The notes beneath the pieces were generated by a model. It made no database searches. It worked only from the letters and a program-made list of their open reading frames with translations, and was not told where the DNA came from. The translations under genes and the position numbers were made by a program. Source: Flavobacterium tegetincola DSM 22377 (lineage in GTDB: Bacteria; Bacteroidota; Bacteroidia; Flavobacteriales; Flavobacteriaceae). Taken from it: 64,000 bases of DNA. Below are positions 9,183 through 18,955 of this stretch, in pieces. Where the stretch lies: contig NZ_KE384383.1 of assembly GCF_000425485.1 (NCBI RefSeq), positions 248,117 to 312,116 on the forward strand, read 5' to 3'. Position 1 is the stretch's first letter. Each line of letters opens with the position of its first letter.

Positions 9183-10994
9183 TTAAGCCATTTCCAAAAC
9201 AGGGACTTCAATTAAGGAAATACTTTTCTTCCAAAACTGTAGTTTTTCACGAGTTGTTTCGCTTTTGTCAAATGAATTTTGCTGTGAAAGTAAACCTTCA
9301 TAATACTCAATTCCTGAAATTAAATTCGCTTTAAAACTGTTCCATTTTTTCAAAACTGCATTGGTGATATTCGTGTGGTCTTCAATTTCTTTTTTCAGAT
9401 AATCAACATACAGTTCAATTTCCTTTACAAATAAATTCGGACGATTTTCAAAAGGCATTACATTCACACGTCCATAAATATGATTCACCATTTTTTCAAG
9501 AGAAATTTCTTCATTGAAATAAGCCATATTTGGTCCAGGACAAATAACAACACCTTGTGATTCACCTTTTATTTTGATGTCGTTGTCAAGGTACGAAGCA
9601 TTCGCTAAACCTACACAAAGACAGGCTTTTTCCGTAATCGAATCTTTTCTTTTCTGAAAAATAGTATCTGAAATTTCTTCTTTAATCGCATCTAATTCTT
9701 CTAATTTTGCGTCTTGGTATTTTTTGGAAGCGGTACAAATTCCGTTGCCTTTACTGTCTTTGCTTAACGCTAAAAACTTTTTAGGACAGGAACTTCCAGC
9801 TTTATCTTTGTCAATTCGCTGTTGTTTGAAAAACTCATTTGACGTTCCACGAATGGCATTAAACGGAATTCCCAATGGCGAAATATGACTCAAATACAAA
9901 TCCTTTTCTTCGGCTTTCGCCAAAAGCGTTCGGGTTTCAGCATCAAGTGTTGTAGCTTCAGGAACCAATAAAAACGGCGAACCCCAACCCACAGAATCCA
10001 TGTTGTAATTCTCAATCAAAAAATCATGTTCTGCCGAAGTTCCCACACCACCTTGGACGGTTATTTCCATTGGAAACGGTTGTTCAACTGTTGGAAGATT
10101 TTTCAATTCCAACGCTTTATTCATTATTTGGAAATTGTTCGCAATTAATTCCTCTTTCTTCTGCTTGAATTCTTCCAAAATCGGACCGAGTAAAATTCCG
10201 TCAGTCGCAAAGGCGTGACCTCCACAATTCAATCCCGATTCAATGCGGTATTCAGAAACCCACAAACCTTTCTTAGCGAAGAAACTTCCTTGAATCATTG
10301 CCGAACGAAAATCACTCACTTTCAAGATGATTTTCTTTTTAAGTTGGTTGTTTTCGTCTGCAAAGAAGACTGGAAATTGCTCAAAATAACTGTACAATCT
10401 CGGATTTAGTCCTGCAGAAAGTACAACAGACGAAGTTAATTTACTATTAGCAAAACCTCGAAGTGCCGCATGAGCATCGTTAAAAATTACAGGCAAAGCT
10501 TCGTTTTTATTGAAGTTTTCTTTGTCTACTTTTGTCATAATATTCACGTCAATAGCACCTGGAGAAAGATGACGTTCAATATAATCAGCTACTTTGTTTT
10601 TGAGCTCATATCCGTCTTCAATTAAATGCTGCAAACCACTTCTAACATCTGATTGAGTTGGCAACATATTGATGTATTGCTCAAGCGCTTCTTTATTTTC
10701 GCACAATTCAACTTTAAAACTTTCAAATTTCTTTTGAACAATATCAGACACCAAATCGAGATACGTCGTAATACGTTTTGCACGATAATCCTCCATTTTC
10801 AGGGTAATTTCGTGGTACGGTTTTTCGAATTTTTTGCTGTAAAAAGCAGTCATTTTTTCAATCAAATCATCGTCAACAATAGAAAGTACAGATGAAATGC
10901 CATAATGAGCGACTTTTATTGGGCTGTCAATCGTATAAGCCAAACCCATCACCGGAATGTGAAAGGAGTGGAGTTTTTGTTTTTCAAATTTCAT
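9183..10994 (-). CDS. conserved protein of unknown function, possible TIM-barrel
   Basis: This is a 603-residue soluble protein with no signal or membrane segments. The N-terminus (FHIPVMGLAYTIDSPIKVA) and the later GGHAFATDG and VQGGVGTSAEHDF motifs resemble the barrel strands and phosphate/flavin loops of nitronate-monooxygenase or IMP-dehydrogenase-like enzymes. The C-terminal half has Cys-containing motifs: SSCPKKF, GICTASKK, KACLCVGLANASYL and VVICPGPNM. I recall close relatives in other Bacteroidota as unnamed conserved proteins. It is a single-gene unit with its own terminator, and its start codon is about 170 bases from the divergent HD gene. No function is assigned; the barrel idea is inference. 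Confidence 0.7.
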   Translation of the reverse strand: MKFEKQKLHSFHIPVMGLAYTIDSPIKVAHYGISSVLSIVDDDLIEKMTAFYSKKFEKPYHEITLKMEDYRAKRITTYLDLVSDIVQKKFESFKVELCENKEALEQYINMLPTQSDVRSGLQHLIEDGYELKNKVADYIERHLSPGAIDVNIMTKVDKENFNKNEALPVIFNDAHAALRGFANSKLTSSVVLSAGLNPRLYSYFEQFPVFFADENNQLKKKIILKVSDFRSAMIQGSFFAKKGLWVSEYRIESGLNCGGHAFATDGILLGPILEEFKQKKEELIANNFQIMNKALELKNLPTVEQPFPMEITVQGGVGTSAEHDFLIENYNMDSVGWGSPFLLVPEATTLDAETRTLLAKAEEKDLYLSHISPLGIPFNAIRGTSNEFFKQQRIDKDKAGSSCPKKFLALSKDSKGNGICTASKKYQDAKLEELDAIKEEISDTIFQKRKDSITEKACLCVGLANASYLDNDIKIKGESQGVVICPGPNMAYFNEEISLEKMVNHIYGRVNVMPFENRPNLFVKEIELYVDYLKKEIEDHTNITNAVLKKWNSFKANLISGIEYYEGLLSQQNSFDKSETTREKLQFWKKSISLIEVPVLEMA

Positions 10995-11136
10995 AGTTCA
11001 TATATTATAAGGAACAAATATTAAATTTTTCATTCACTAAAAAAGTGATATTTATCAGTTGAGTGAAAAGATTTCAAACTTAATTTGGTCTTTTTTGTAT
11101 TAAAATTCAATGCCTTACAACTTGTATTTAATTCGT

Positions 11137-11144
11137 TATATTTG
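11137..11144 (+). promoter_or_regulatory. -7 box of the HD hydrolase gene
   Basis: TATATTTG matches the Bacteroidota -7 consensus TAnnTTTG and sits 18 bases before the ATG at 11163. No TTG is found at the best -33 spacing; a TTA lies there instead. Confidence 0.5.
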
Positions 11145-11162
11145 CAGTCCTAAAAAGGATTT

Positions 11163-12401
11163 ATGTCAACAGAAGTCAACAAGCTTAAAATATTCAACGA
11201 CCCCATTTATGGGTTTATTTCTTTACCCAATACGTTGATTTATGATTTAGTGCAACATCCTTATTTTCAGCGTTTGCGACGTATTTCTCAAATGGGTTTG
11301 TCTTATTTGGTTTATCCAGGAGCTCATCATACGCGGTTTCACCACGCTTTAGGTTGTATGCATATTATGCAAAAAGCCGTTGATGTATTGCGTTTTAAAG
11401 GCGTTGAAATTTCAAAAGAGGAAGAGAAAGCACTTTATATTGCGATTTTATTGCACGATATTGGTCACGGACCTTTTTCGCATGCCATGGAACACAGTAT
11501 TGTTGAAGATGTGAATCACGAGTCGATTTCGTTGCTTTTTATGGACGAATTAAACAAAGAATTCAATGGTGAATTGACTTTGGCTATCCAAATTTTCAAA
11601 GAACAATACCATCGGAAATTTATGTTGCAATTGATTTCAAGTCAGCTGGACATGGACCGAATGGATTATTTACGTCGCGACAGTTTTTACACGGGAGTTG
11701 CGGAAGGTAATATCAATTCGGAACGCTTGATTCAGATGATGAATGTGGTGGACGATACGTTGGTTATCGAAGAAAAAGGAATTTATTCGGTAGAGAAATT
11801 TCTGATGGCAAGACGATTGATGTATTGGCAAGCGTATTTGCATAAAACCAGTTTAGTAGCCGAAGTGATTTTGACGAAAGTCCTAAAAAGAGCCAAGGAA
11901 TTGACGCAAAGAGGAATCGTTTTACCTTGCAGTCAACCATTGTTGTTTTTTATGCAAAATAAAATTACGCAAGAAGATTTTGATTCAAAAACGTTGAATT
12001 TATTTGCACAATTGGACGATTACGATATTATCAGTGCGTTGAAAATGTGGCAATACCACGACGATTATGTGTTGAAAAGTTTGAGTTCCATGATTATCAA
12101 TCGTGATTTATTGAAGATAAAAATTAGCGATGAAAAATTTACGCAAGAGCAAGTTGATGTATTAATAAACAAATTTATTAAGTTGACAGGTTTGACTTTT
12201 CACGATGCAACTTATTTTGTTACCCGTGGAAAAATTAAAAATCAAGCCTACAGTAAAGATTCAGAACCCATCCGAATTTTGAAGAAAGACAAGACAATTG
12301 AAGACGTAGTTACGGCATCAGACCAATTAAATTTAAAGGCGTTGACAAAACCGGTAACTAAATACTATATTTGCTTCCCAAAAGTACTTGCTGAAAAGTA
12401 A
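11163..12401 (+). CDS. HD-domain phosphohydrolase (dNTPase-like)
   Basis: This 412-residue protein has the HD-superfamily metal site. It shows HHTRFHHALG near residues 55-64, the LLHDIGHGPFSHAMEH motif with His98-Asp99, and the downstream LDMDRMDYLRRDS element typical of the SAMHD1/dGTPase-like branch. Family members cleave phosphate from nucleotides (often dNTPs); the substrate here is not known. The gene is directly followed by lpxD with 33 bases between, and the promoter for the lipid A genes appears to lie inside its 3' end. HD protein followed by lpxD and lpxC/fabZ is a conserved order in this family of bacteria, as I recall. Confidence 0.85.
   Translation: MSTEVNKLKIFNDPIYGFISLPNTLIYDLVQHPYFQRLRRISQMGLSYLVYPGAHHTRFHHALGCMHIMQKAVDVLRFKGVEISKEEEKALYIAILLHDIGHGPFSHAMEHSIVEDVNHESISLLFMDELNKEFNGELTLAIQIFKEQYHRKFMLQLISSQLDMDRMDYLRRDSFYTGVAEGNINSERLIQMMNVVDDTLVIEEKGIYSVEKFLMARRLMYWQAYLHKTSLVAEVILTKVLKRAKELTQRGIVLPCSQPLLFFMQNKITQEDFDSKTLNLFAQLDDYDIISALKMWQYHDDYVLKSLSSMIINRDLLKIKISDEKFTQEQVDVLINKFIKLTGLTFHDATYFVTRGKIKNQAYSKDSEPIRILKKDKTIEDVVTASDQLNLKALTKPVTKYYICFPKVLAEK
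12342..12373 (+). promoter_or_regulatory. promoter for the lpxD operon inside the HD gene
   Basis: TTG at 12342-12344 and TATATTTG at 12366-12373 are separated by 21 bases, which is the expected -33/-7 layout for the Bacteroidota primary sigma factor. A transcript from here would give lpxD a leader of about 55 bases. A second -7-like TATTTTTG lies at 12422-12429. Confidence 0.5.
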
Positions 12402-12434
12402 GTTTTAAACCCTATTTTTTATATTTTTGTCAGA

Positions 12435-13463
12435 ATGAAATTTACAGCAGAACAAATAGCGGGCGTTTTAGAAGGTGAAGTCGTGGGAAATCCGCTTGCT
12501 GAAGTTTCTACATTATCAAAAATTGAAGAAGGCGTTTACGGTTCGCTTACTTTTTTGAGCAATCCTAAATATGCTCACTTTATCTATTCTACGCAAGCTT
12601 CTGTGACTATTGTTAACAAAAATTTTATTCCTGAAGCAGCAATACTTACGACACTTATTAAGGTGGAAGACGCTTATGGCGCTTTTGCTAAAGTATTGAC
12701 TTTTTATGCTGAAGCTAAAAACAACAGTAAAAAAGGAATTGAGCAGCCCGTTTTTATGGGAGATAACGTTACATATGGTGAAGATTTCTATTTAGGTAGT
12801 TTTACATATATAGGTAAAAATGTGACAATGGGTAAAAATGTCAAAATTTATCCCAACTGCTACATTGGTGATAACGTTACTATTGGTGACAATATGTTGA
12901 TGCATGCTGGAGTTCGAATATATTCGGAAACTATAATCGGAGATAATTGTTGCTTTCATTCAGGTGTAATTATTGGAGCCGATGGATTTGGTTTTGCACC
13001 CAATGCGGAAAATTCTTATGATAAAATTCCGCAGATTGGAAATGTTATCATTGAAAATGATGTTGAAATTGGAGCAGGAACTACAATTGATAGGGCAACA
13101 ATGGGTTCGACAATTATTAGAAACGGTGTGAAATTGGACAATCAAATCCAAATCGCACATAATGTAGAAATTGGAGAAAACACCGTGATAGCAGCTCAAA
13201 CAGGTGTTGCAGGTTCAACAAAAATTGGTAAACACTGTATTATTGGAGGTCAAGTAGGAATTTCGGGACATATAGTGATTGGTAATAATGTAAGAATTCA
13301 AGCACAATCGGGAGTGACTAAGAATATGAAGGACGATGAAATGATTCAAGGTACACCAGCATTTAGTTATAATGATTTTAGTAAATCCTATGTTCATTTT
13401 AAGAATTTGCCCAAATTGGTTATAGAATTAAACAAATTAAGAAAAATTAATATAAAAGAATAA
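12435..13463 (+). CDS. lpxD: LpxD, UDP-3-O-acylglucosamine N-acyltransferase
   Basis: This 342-residue enzyme transfers a 3-hydroxyacyl chain from acyl-ACP to the 2-amino group of UDP-3-O-acylglucosamine, the third step of lipid A synthesis, in the cytoplasm. An N-terminal uridine-binding domain (residues 1-100, with LTFLSNPKY) precedes a left-handed beta-helix of hexapeptide repeats. The catalytic His lies in [11 protein letters not shown], and the ADGFGFAP loop typical of LpxD is present. The length is normal. It is followed by lpxC/fabZ after 18 bases. A second LpxD-like gene lies 3 kb downstream. Confidence 0.93.
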   Translation: MKFTAEQIAGVLEGEVVGNPLAEVSTLSKIEEGVYGSLTFLSNPKYAHFIYSTQASVTIVNKNFIPEAAILTTLIKVEDAYGAFAKVLTFYAEAKNNSKKGIEQPVFMGDNVTYGEDFYLGSFTYIGKNVTMGKNVKIYPNCYIGDNVTIGDNMLMHAGVRIYSETIIGDNCCFHSGVIIGADGFGFAPNAENSYDKIPQIGNVIIENDVEIGAGTTIDRATMGSTIIRNGVKLDNQIQIAHNVEIGENTVIAAQTGVAGSTKIGKHCIIGGQVGISGHIVIGNNVRIQAQSGVTKNMKDDEMIQGTPAFSYNDFSKSYVHFKNLPKLVIELNKLRKINIKE

Positions 13464-13481
13464 AAACCTAAATTTAGTATA

Positions 13482-14870
13482 ATGGTTAAGCAAACTACCA
13501 TCAAAAGCGAGATTTCTCTTACAGGAGTAGGACTCCACACTGGGAAAGAAGTCAAGATGACTTTTAAACCTGCACCCGTAAATAATGGATACACATTTGT
13601 CCGAATGGACTTGGAAGGCCATCCAATTATTGAAGCCGATGCAAATTATGTGGTAAACACCCAACGTGGTACTAATTTAGAAAAATTAGGAGTAAAGATT
13701 CAAACTTCAGAACACGTTTTAGCTGCATTTGTAGGGTGTGACGTGGACAATGTTATTATTGAATTAGATGCTTCAGAACCGCCAATCATGGATGGTTCAT
13801 CAAAATATTTCGTAGAAGCCATTGAAAAAGTCGGTGTTGAAGAACAAAATGCAGAGCGAAATTATTACGTAGTAAAAGAAGTAATTTCTTTTACAGACGA
13901 AGCGACTGGAAGCGAAATTTTAGTAATGCCATGTGATGATTATCAAGTTACGGCAATGGTCGATTTTGGCACCAAAGTTTTAGGAACTCAAAATGCTTCT
14001 TTAAAAAGCATGAGTGACTTTAAAACTGAAATTGCTGATGCGCGAACCTTTAGTTTCTTACACGAATTAGAATCATTATTAGAAAACGGACTTATTAAAG
14101 GAGGTGATTTAAATAATGCAATTGTGTATGTGGATAAAGAAATTTCTGAAAGTACAATGCAACATTTGAAAGTTGCTTTTGGCAAAGATGAAATATCTGT
14201 TAAACCAAACGGAATATTAGACAATTTGACGTTGCATTATCCAAATGAAGCAGCGAGACATAAATTATTAGATGTAATTGGTGATTTAGCTTTAATTGGA
14301 ACACGAATTAAAGGAAAAATCATCGCAAATAAACCGGGTCATTTTGTAAACACACAATTTGCAAAAAAGATGGCAAAACTCATTAAGATTGAAAAGAGGA
14401 ATTTTGTTCCTTCTTACGATTTGAACTTGCCACCGTTGATGGATATTCATCAAATTATGGATGTTTTACCACACCGTCCACCATTTTTATTCATCGACCG
14501 AATCATTGAAATGTCAGAATCGCACGTCGTTGGTTTGAAAAATGTAACGATGAATGAAGGTTTTTTTGTAGGTCACTTTCCAAATGCACCTGTAATGCCA
14601 GGAGTTATCATTGTTGAAGCAATGGCACAAACCGGTGGGATTTTAGTCTTGAGTACCGTTCCAGACCCAGAGAATTATTTGACATTCTTCATGAAAATTG
14701 ATAATGTCAAATTCAAACATAAAGTATTACCAGGTGATACCTTAATTTTTAAGTGTGATTTGATTACACCAATTAGAAGAGGGATATGTCACATGCAAGC
14801 GCATGCTTATGCTAATGGAAAATTAGTTGCAGAAGCAGAATTGATGGCTCAAATTGCCAGAAAACAATAA
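13482..14870 (+). CDS. lpxC/fabZ: LpxC-FabZ fusion: deacetylase / 3-hydroxyacyl-ACP dehydratase
   Basis: This 462-residue bifunctional protein is characteristic of Bacteroidota. Residues 1-305 are LpxC, the zinc deacetylase that commits UDP-3-O-acyl-GlcNAc to lipid A. Zinc ligands are seen in TSEHVLAAF (His78) and in ARHKLLDVIGDL. Residues ~315-462 are FabZ, which dehydrates 3-hydroxyacyl-ACP in fatty acid elongation, with HRPPFLFIDRI and the GHFPNAPVMPGV active-site motif. The fusion joins two enzymes that compete for 3-hydroxyacyl-ACP, a likely point of balance between lipid A and phospholipid. It lies in the operon between lpxD and lpxA, with a 137-bp repeat-filled gap before lpxA. Confidence 0.95.
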   Translation: MVKQTTIKSEISLTGVGLHTGKEVKMTFKPAPVNNGYTFVRMDLEGHPIIEADANYVVNTQRGTNLEKLGVKIQTSEHVLAAFVGCDVDNVIIELDASEPPIMDGSSKYFVEAIEKVGVEEQNAERNYYVVKEVISFTDEATGSEILVMPCDDYQVTAMVDFGTKVLGTQNASLKSMSDFKTEIADARTFSFLHELESLLENGLIKGGDLNNAIVYVDKEISESTMQHLKVAFGKDEISVKPNGILDNLTLHYPNEAARHKLLDVIGDLALIGTRIKGKIIANKPGHFVNTQFAKKMAKLIKIEKRNFVPSYDLNLPPLMDIHQIMDVLPHRPPFLFIDRIIEMSESHVVGLKNVTMNEGFFVGHFPNAPVMPGVIIVEAMAQTGGILVLSTVPDPENYLTFFMKIDNVKFKHKVLPGDTLIFKCDLITPIRRGICHMQAHAYANGKLVAEAELMAQIARKQ

Positions 14871-14875
14871 ATTAC

Positions 14876-14998
14876 AAAGGTTATAAGTTTAAGAGTTTAT
14901 CAGTTTAGGAGGTTAATGGTTTAAAAAATTTTGAATGAAGTTTCGGAATTTAGAACCCACAACCCACAACCCAAAACCTTCAACCCATAGCCCATAAC
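14876..14998 (+). repeat. octamer array followed by heptamer array
   Basis: Six consecutive octamers of the form NNNGKTTA (AAAGGTTA, TAAGTTTA, AGAGTTTA and so on) run from 14876 to 14923. After a 30-base spacer, six heptamers based on AACCCAC run from 14954 to about 14995. The second array ends only about 10 bases before the lpxA start. The units are degenerate but keep strict 8- and 7-base registers. Confidence 0.8.
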
Positions 14999-15007
14999 TA
15001 AAAATAT

Positions 15008-15793
15008 ATGAATCAACCATTAGCATATGTGCATCCCGGTGCAAAAATTGCCAGAAATGTAGTTATCGACCCATTTACAACCATTCACAATAATGTAGTT
15101 ATTGAGGAAGGAACTTGGATTGGCTCAAACGTAACTATAATGGAAGGCGCTCGAATTGGAAAAAATTGTAATATTTTTCCAGGAGCTGTAATTTCGGCTG
15201 TTCCACAAGATTTAAAATTTGGAGGCGAGGATTCACTCGTTATTATCGGTGACAATGTGACTATTAGAGAATGTGTTACAATAAATAGAGGAACAATTGC
15301 TTCTGGTCAGACGAAAATCGGTAATAATTGTTTAATAATGGCAACGGCTCACATTGCACATGATTGTCATATTGGCGACAATGTGATTATTGTGAATGGC
15401 GTACTTTTAGGAGGTCACGTTACCGTTGGAGATTTTGCAATTATTGGTGGATTATCAGCCGTGCATCAATTTATCAACATTGGAGATCATGCTATGATTT
15501 CTGGTGGCTCTTTGTTAAGAAAAGACGTTCCTCCTTATACAAAAGCGGCGAAAGAACCACTTTCTTATGTTGGGATAAATTCAGTAGGATTAAGAAGAAG
15601 AGGTTTTGAATCTGAGAAGATTAAGGAAATTCAGAATATCTACCGCATTTTATACCAAAAGAATTACAATACATCACAAGCTTTAGCAATCATTGAAGCA
15701 GAAATGGAAGCAACGCCAGAACGGGATGAAATTATCTTGTTTATCAGAAACTCTTCTCGTGGAGTGATGAAAGGGTATAGCGGAAGTGTTTAA
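15008..15793 (+). CDS. lpxA: LpxA, UDP-GlcNAc 3-O-acyltransferase
   Basis: This 261-residue hexapeptide-repeat acyltransferase performs the first, reversible step of lipid A synthesis. The beta-helix fills residues 1-190 (repeats such as IGSNVTIMEGARIGKN). The catalytic His is expected in MATAHIAHDCHIGDN. A helical C-terminal domain (IKEIQNIYRILYQ) is typical of LpxA and separates it from LpxD. The length is normal. It follows lpxC/fabZ after a spacer filled with octamer and heptamer repeats, and efp follows 69 bases downstream, so the operon may continue. Confidence 0.94.
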   Translation: MNQPLAYVHPGAKIARNVVIDPFTTIHNNVVIEEGTWIGSNVTIMEGARIGKNCNIFPGAVISAVPQDLKFGGEDSLVIIGDNVTIRECVTINRGTIASGQTKIGNNCLIMATAHIAHDCHIGDNVIIVNGVLLGGHVTVGDFAIIGGLSAVHQFINIGDHAMISGGSLLRKDVPPYTKAAKEPLSYVGINSVGLRRRGFESEKIKEIQNIYRILYQKNYNTSQALAIIEAEMEATPERDEIILFIRNSSRGVMKGYSGSV

Positions 15794-15862
15794 AATAATA
15801 ATAATTTACATTAAATAAGATTTTAGAATTATAAAAACTAAGATCATAAATCATAAATAAAA

Positions 15863-16429
15863 ATGGCATCTACATCAGATATTAGAAACGGATTGTGTAT
15901 CAAGCACAACCACGACATTTATAAAATTGTTGAATTCTTACACGTAAAACCAGGAAAAGGTCCAGCGTTTGTAAGAACGAAGTTAAGAAGTGTAACTAAT
16001 GGGAGAGTATTAGACAATACGTTTTCGGCAGGACACAAAATTGATATTGTTAGAGTGGAAACGCATACCTACCAATATTTATATGCTGAAGGAGACGACT
16101 TTCACTTTATGAACACAGAGTCTTTTGAGCAAATTACTATGAATAAAAATGTGCTTGATAATCCAGGTTTGTTGAAAGAAGGTACTAACGTAATGGTTCA
16201 AGTAAATACTGAAACCGATCTTCCTCTTTCTGTTGATATGCCGGCTTCAATTGTTCTAGAAGTTACCTATACCGAGCCAGGATTGAAAGGAAATACAGCT
16301 ACAAATGCACATAAACCTGCTACGGTTGAAACAGGTGCAACTGTAAATGTTCCTTTGTTTATCAATGAAGGAGATAAAATTAAAATTGATTCTGCTTCTG
16401 GGAATTACATGGAGCGAGTTAAAGAATAA
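15863..16429 (+). CDS. efp: elongation factor P
   Basis: This 188-residue protein has the three beta-barrel (KOW-like, S1-like) layout of EF-P, which rescues ribosomes stalled at proline runs. The loop [14 protein letters not shown] carries Lys32, the residue equivalent to the modified lysine in other bacteria. The C-terminal signature ([19 protein letters not shown]) is intact. I see no gene for an EF-P modifying enzyme in this window. It sits inside the lipid A cluster and is followed by an inverted repeat with a T-run that may end a transcript. Confidence 0.95.
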   Translation: MASTSDIRNGLCIKHNHDIYKIVEFLHVKPGKGPAFVRTKLRSVTNGRVLDNTFSAGHKIDIVRVETHTYQYLYAEGDDFHFMNTESFEQITMNKNVLDNPGLLKEGTNVMVQVNTETDLPLSVDMPASIVLEVTYTEPGLKGNTATNAHKPATVETGATVNVPLFINEGDKIKIDSASGNYMERVKE

Positions 16430-16437
16430 AAATTTTT

Positions 16438-16497
16438 GTTGTCGGTTGTTTAGTTATCAGTTTTAAATTGGTATACAGGCAACCGACAACTTTTTTT
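16438..16497 (+). terminator. possible terminator after efp (inverted repeat)
   Basis: GTTGTCGGTTG at 16438-16448 is complementary to CAACCGACAAC at 16480-16490, followed by seven T residues. The 31-base loop is large for an intrinsic terminator. The left arm is itself built of heptamers (GTTGTCG, GTTGTTT, AGTTATC), so it may be a repeat element that acts as a terminator. Confidence 0.45.
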
Positions 16498-16515
16498 CAT
16501 CATATATCAAAAACA

Positions 16516-17451
16516 ATGAAGTTTCCTAAAGCACATTCACTTAAACAAATTGCCGAATTAATCGATTGTGATTATGTGGGTAACGAAGATTTTCCAGTAT
16601 TGGGAATGAACGAAATTCACGTAGTAGAATCAGGCGACATTGTTTTTGTAGACCATCCAAAATATTACGATAAAGCATTGCAATCAGCAGCGACGATTGT
16701 TTTAATTAACAAAGAAGTAGCTTGTCCTGAAGGCAAAGCATTATTGATTTCTGACGATCCATTTAGAGATTTTAATAAATTAACGCGATATTTTAGACCT
16801 TTTCAGGGAACAAATGTTTCCATTTCGTTAAGTGCTGAGATTGGCGAAGATACTTTCATTCAACCCAATTGTTTCATTGGTAATAATGTGAAAATCGGAA
16901 AAAACTGTTTGATTCATTCCAACGTTTCTATTTACGACAATACTATAATTGGAGATAATGTGATCATTCATGCAGGTTCGGTTTTAGGAGCGGATGCTTT
17001 TTATTACAAAAAAAGAGCGGATGGTTTTGACCAATTGCTTTCTGGTGGACGTGTTGTAATTCAAGACAATGTAGGTATTGGAGCACTTTGTACCATTGAT
17101 AAAGGAGTGACAGGCGATACCACAATTGGTGAAGGAACAAAATTAGACAATCAAGTTCATGTAGGCCATGATACGGTTATTGGCAAAAGATGTTTAATTG
17201 CTTCACAGACTGGAATTGCCGGATGTGTAATTATTGAAGATGAAGTTACTTTGTGGGGACAAGTAGGAACTACTAGCGGAATTACCATTGGAAGTAAAGC
17301 TGTGGTAATGGGGCAAACGGGTGTGACAAAATCAATTGAGGGCGGTAAAAGTTATTTTGGAACTCCAATTGAAGAATCGCGTGAAAAATTAAAACAACTG
17401 GCTTATATTAAGAAGATTCCAGAATTAATTGAAAAGATTAAGAAACTATGA
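16516..17451 (+). CDS. second LpxD-like hexapeptide N-acyltransferase
   Basis: I take the ATG at 16516 (311 residues). The longer frame from 16468 begins inside the inverted repeat after efp and adds a non-conserved segment. It has the LpxD layout: a uridine-binding N-domain ([16 protein letters not shown]) and a beta-helix with a His in the catalytic position ([12 protein letters not shown]). The loop that reads ADGFGFAP in the first LpxD is [13 protein letters not shown] here, so substrate or chain choice may differ. It may be an N-acyltransferase for another nucleotide sugar or an alternative LpxD. The stop overlaps the next gene's start by 4 bases. Confidence 0.85.
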   Translation: MKFPKAHSLKQIAELIDCDYVGNEDFPVLGMNEIHVVESGDIVFVDHPKYYDKALQSAATIVLINKEVACPEGKALLISDDPFRDFNKLTRYFRPFQGTNVSISLSAEIGEDTFIQPNCFIGNNVKIGKNCLIHSNVSIYDNTIIGDNVIIHAGSVLGADAFYYKKRADGFDQLLSGGRVVIQDNVGIGALCTIDKGVTGDTTIGEGTKLDNQVHVGHDTVIGKRCLIASQTGIAGCVIIEDEVTLWGQVGTTSGITIGSKAVVMGQTGVTKSIEGGKSYFGTPIEESREKLKQLAYIKKIPELIEKIKKL

Positions 17452-17810
17452 CAGCAAAAAAAATAATTAAAAGTTTTTATAAGTCGGATGCATTTATAAA
17501 TGTAGCGGAGATGGACTCTTTTTTGCATGAAGAATTTTTGTTGGAATGGCAAAGTAGCAAAGGTCTGGTTAAAATGAACAAGCAAGAAGCCTTAGATTTT
17601 ACCAGAGAAATGAGTGTTTCATACGTACGGACGAAAGTCAAAATTCATTCGATTGTTAAAGATAAAAATCATGTTGCCATTCGCTTTTCACACTTTGTAA
17701 AGACGGTCGAAAATCCGAGGGAAGACATTCTTTTGGCACACTTCTTTGCTATTTTTGAATTAAAAGAGGATAAGTTATTCAACTGTTATCAGATGAGTCA
17801 ACTTAATTAA
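17448..17810 (+). CDS. NTF2-like / SnoaL-like small protein
   Basis: This 120-residue cytoplasmic protein starts inside the stop of the lpxD-like gene (ATGA overlap), so translation is coupled. The pattern of an N-terminal helix pair followed by a curved sheet ending in [18 protein letters not shown] is typical of the nuclear transport factor 2 fold. That fold serves as a dimeric binding pocket or a small enzyme, and the ligand cannot be deduced. Nothing odd is seen in length or base use. Confidence 0.75.
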   Translation: MTAKKIIKSFYKSDAFINVAEMDSFLHEEFLLEWQSSKGLVKMNKQEALDFTREMSVSYVRTKVKIHSIVKDKNHVAIRFSHFVKTVENPREDILLAHFFAIFELKEDKLFNCYQMSQLN

Positions 17811-17863
17811 ATTTTTGTGCGATTAAAGTATTCAAAAAACTTTCCAATTAGGCATCAAAATCG

Positions 17864-17871
17864 TACTTTTG
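17864..17871 (+). promoter_or_regulatory. -7 box of sucD
   Basis: TACTTTTG matches TAnnTTTG and lies 37 bases before the ATG. At the -33 spacing there is a TTT rather than TTG, so the upstream element is weak. Confidence 0.5.
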
Positions 17872-17908
17872 CCACACTATTTCAAAAAATAATTTAAAAG
17901 ATATATTT

Positions 17909-18784
17909 ATGAGCGTTTTAGTCAATAAAGATTCTAAAATAATTGTCCAAGGTTTTACAGGAAGCGAAGGAACTTTTCACGCTTCTCAAATGATTGAATA
18001 CGGAACAAACGTTGTAGGTGGAGTAACGCCAGGAAAAGGTGGTTCTACACATTTAGATCGTCCGGTTTTCAATACAGTTAAAGATGCTGTAGAACTAGCT
18101 GGAGCGGATACAACTATTATTTTTGTACCACCTGCTTTTGCAGCAGATGCAATTATGGAAGCGGCTGACGCTGGTATCAAAGTAATTATTGCAATTACTG
18201 AAGGTATTCCTGTTGCAGATATGATTAAAGCTTACGCTTATATTCAAAATAAAGACTGTCGTTTAGTGGGTCCAAACTGTCCAGGTGTGATTACTCCAGG
18301 TGAGGCTAAGGTTGGTATTATGCCAGGTTTCGTTTTCAAAAAAGGTACAGTTGGAATCGTTTCTAAATCAGGAACGTTAACATACGAAGCAGCAGACCAA
18401 GTTGTAAAACAAGGTTTAGGAATTACAACAGCTATCGGAATCGGTGGAGACCCAATCATCGGGACTACTACGAAAGAAGCAGTTGAGTTATTGATGAACG
18501 ACCCAGAAACTGAAATTATCATCATGATTGGTGAAATTGGTGGTCAACTAGAAGCTGATGCTGCTAAATGGGTTAAAGAAGACGGTAACCGTAAGCCAGT
18601 TGTAGGTTTCATCGCAGGTGAAACAGCTCCAAAAGGTAGAACAATGGGTCACGCAGGTGCTATTGTTGGTGGTGAAGATGATACTGCTGAAGCTAAAAAA
18701 CGCATCATGAGAGAATGTGGTATCCACGTAGTTGACTCTCCAGCTGAAATTGGTTTAAAAGTAAAAGAAGTTTTAGGTTCTTAA
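17909..18784 (+). CDS. sucD: succinyl-CoA synthetase alpha subunit
   Basis: This 291-residue alpha subunit of the TCA-cycle ligase makes ATP or GTP from succinyl-CoA. The N-terminal CoA-binding Rossmann domain has [13 protein letters not shown] (about residues 12-24). The phosphohistidine loop is [13 protein letters not shown] (His near 248). sucC is not adjacent, which is usual in Flavobacteriaceae. It has its own -7 box and is closed by a strong terminator, so it is a single-gene unit. Codon use suggests high expression (many GGT and GTT codons). Confidence 0.96.
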   Translation: MSVLVNKDSKIIVQGFTGSEGTFHASQMIEYGTNVVGGVTPGKGGSTHLDRPVFNTVKDAVELAGADTTIIFVPPAFAADAIMEAADAGIKVIIAITEGIPVADMIKAYAYIQNKDCRLVGPNCPGVITPGEAKVGIMPGFVFKKGTVGIVSKSGTLTYEAADQVVKQGLGITTAIGIGGDPIIGTTTKEAVELLMNDPETEIIIMIGEIGGQLEADAAKWVKEDGNRKPVVGFIAGETAPKGRTMGHAGAIVGGEDDTAEAKKRIMRECGIHVVDSPAEIGLKVKEVLGS

Positions 18785-18818
18785 GAATTTAGAAAATAGA
18801 ATATAGAGAATAGAATTG
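18784..18818 (+). repeat. heptamer array after sucD
   Basis: Five tandem heptamers AGAATTT, AGAAAAT, AGAATAT, AGAGAAT and AGAATTG begin on the last base of the sucD stop codon. Register is kept at 7 bases throughout. Confidence 0.7.
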
Positions 18819-18842
18819 AAACTATTCCTAAAAATACAGAAG

Positions 18843-18868
18843 ACTCCACTTTACGGTGGAGTTTTTTA
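18843..18868 (+). terminator. sucD terminator
   Basis: A perfect 7-bp stem ACTCCAC / GTGGAGT with a 6-base loop is followed by a run of T residues, about 60 bases after the sucD stop. Confidence 0.85.
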
Positions 18869-18955
18869 TTACAACAATCACACGGATTACTTTAGCATCT
18901 TAGTTCTTCATAAAAAACTTCGTTCCTTTGTGTCTTCGTGGCAAAATAAAATATA

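Noticed and set aside
16468..16515. Upstream start for the second LpxD-like gene
   Set aside because: It lies inside the inverted repeat after efp and adds residues not seen in the family; the ATG at 16516 is preferred.
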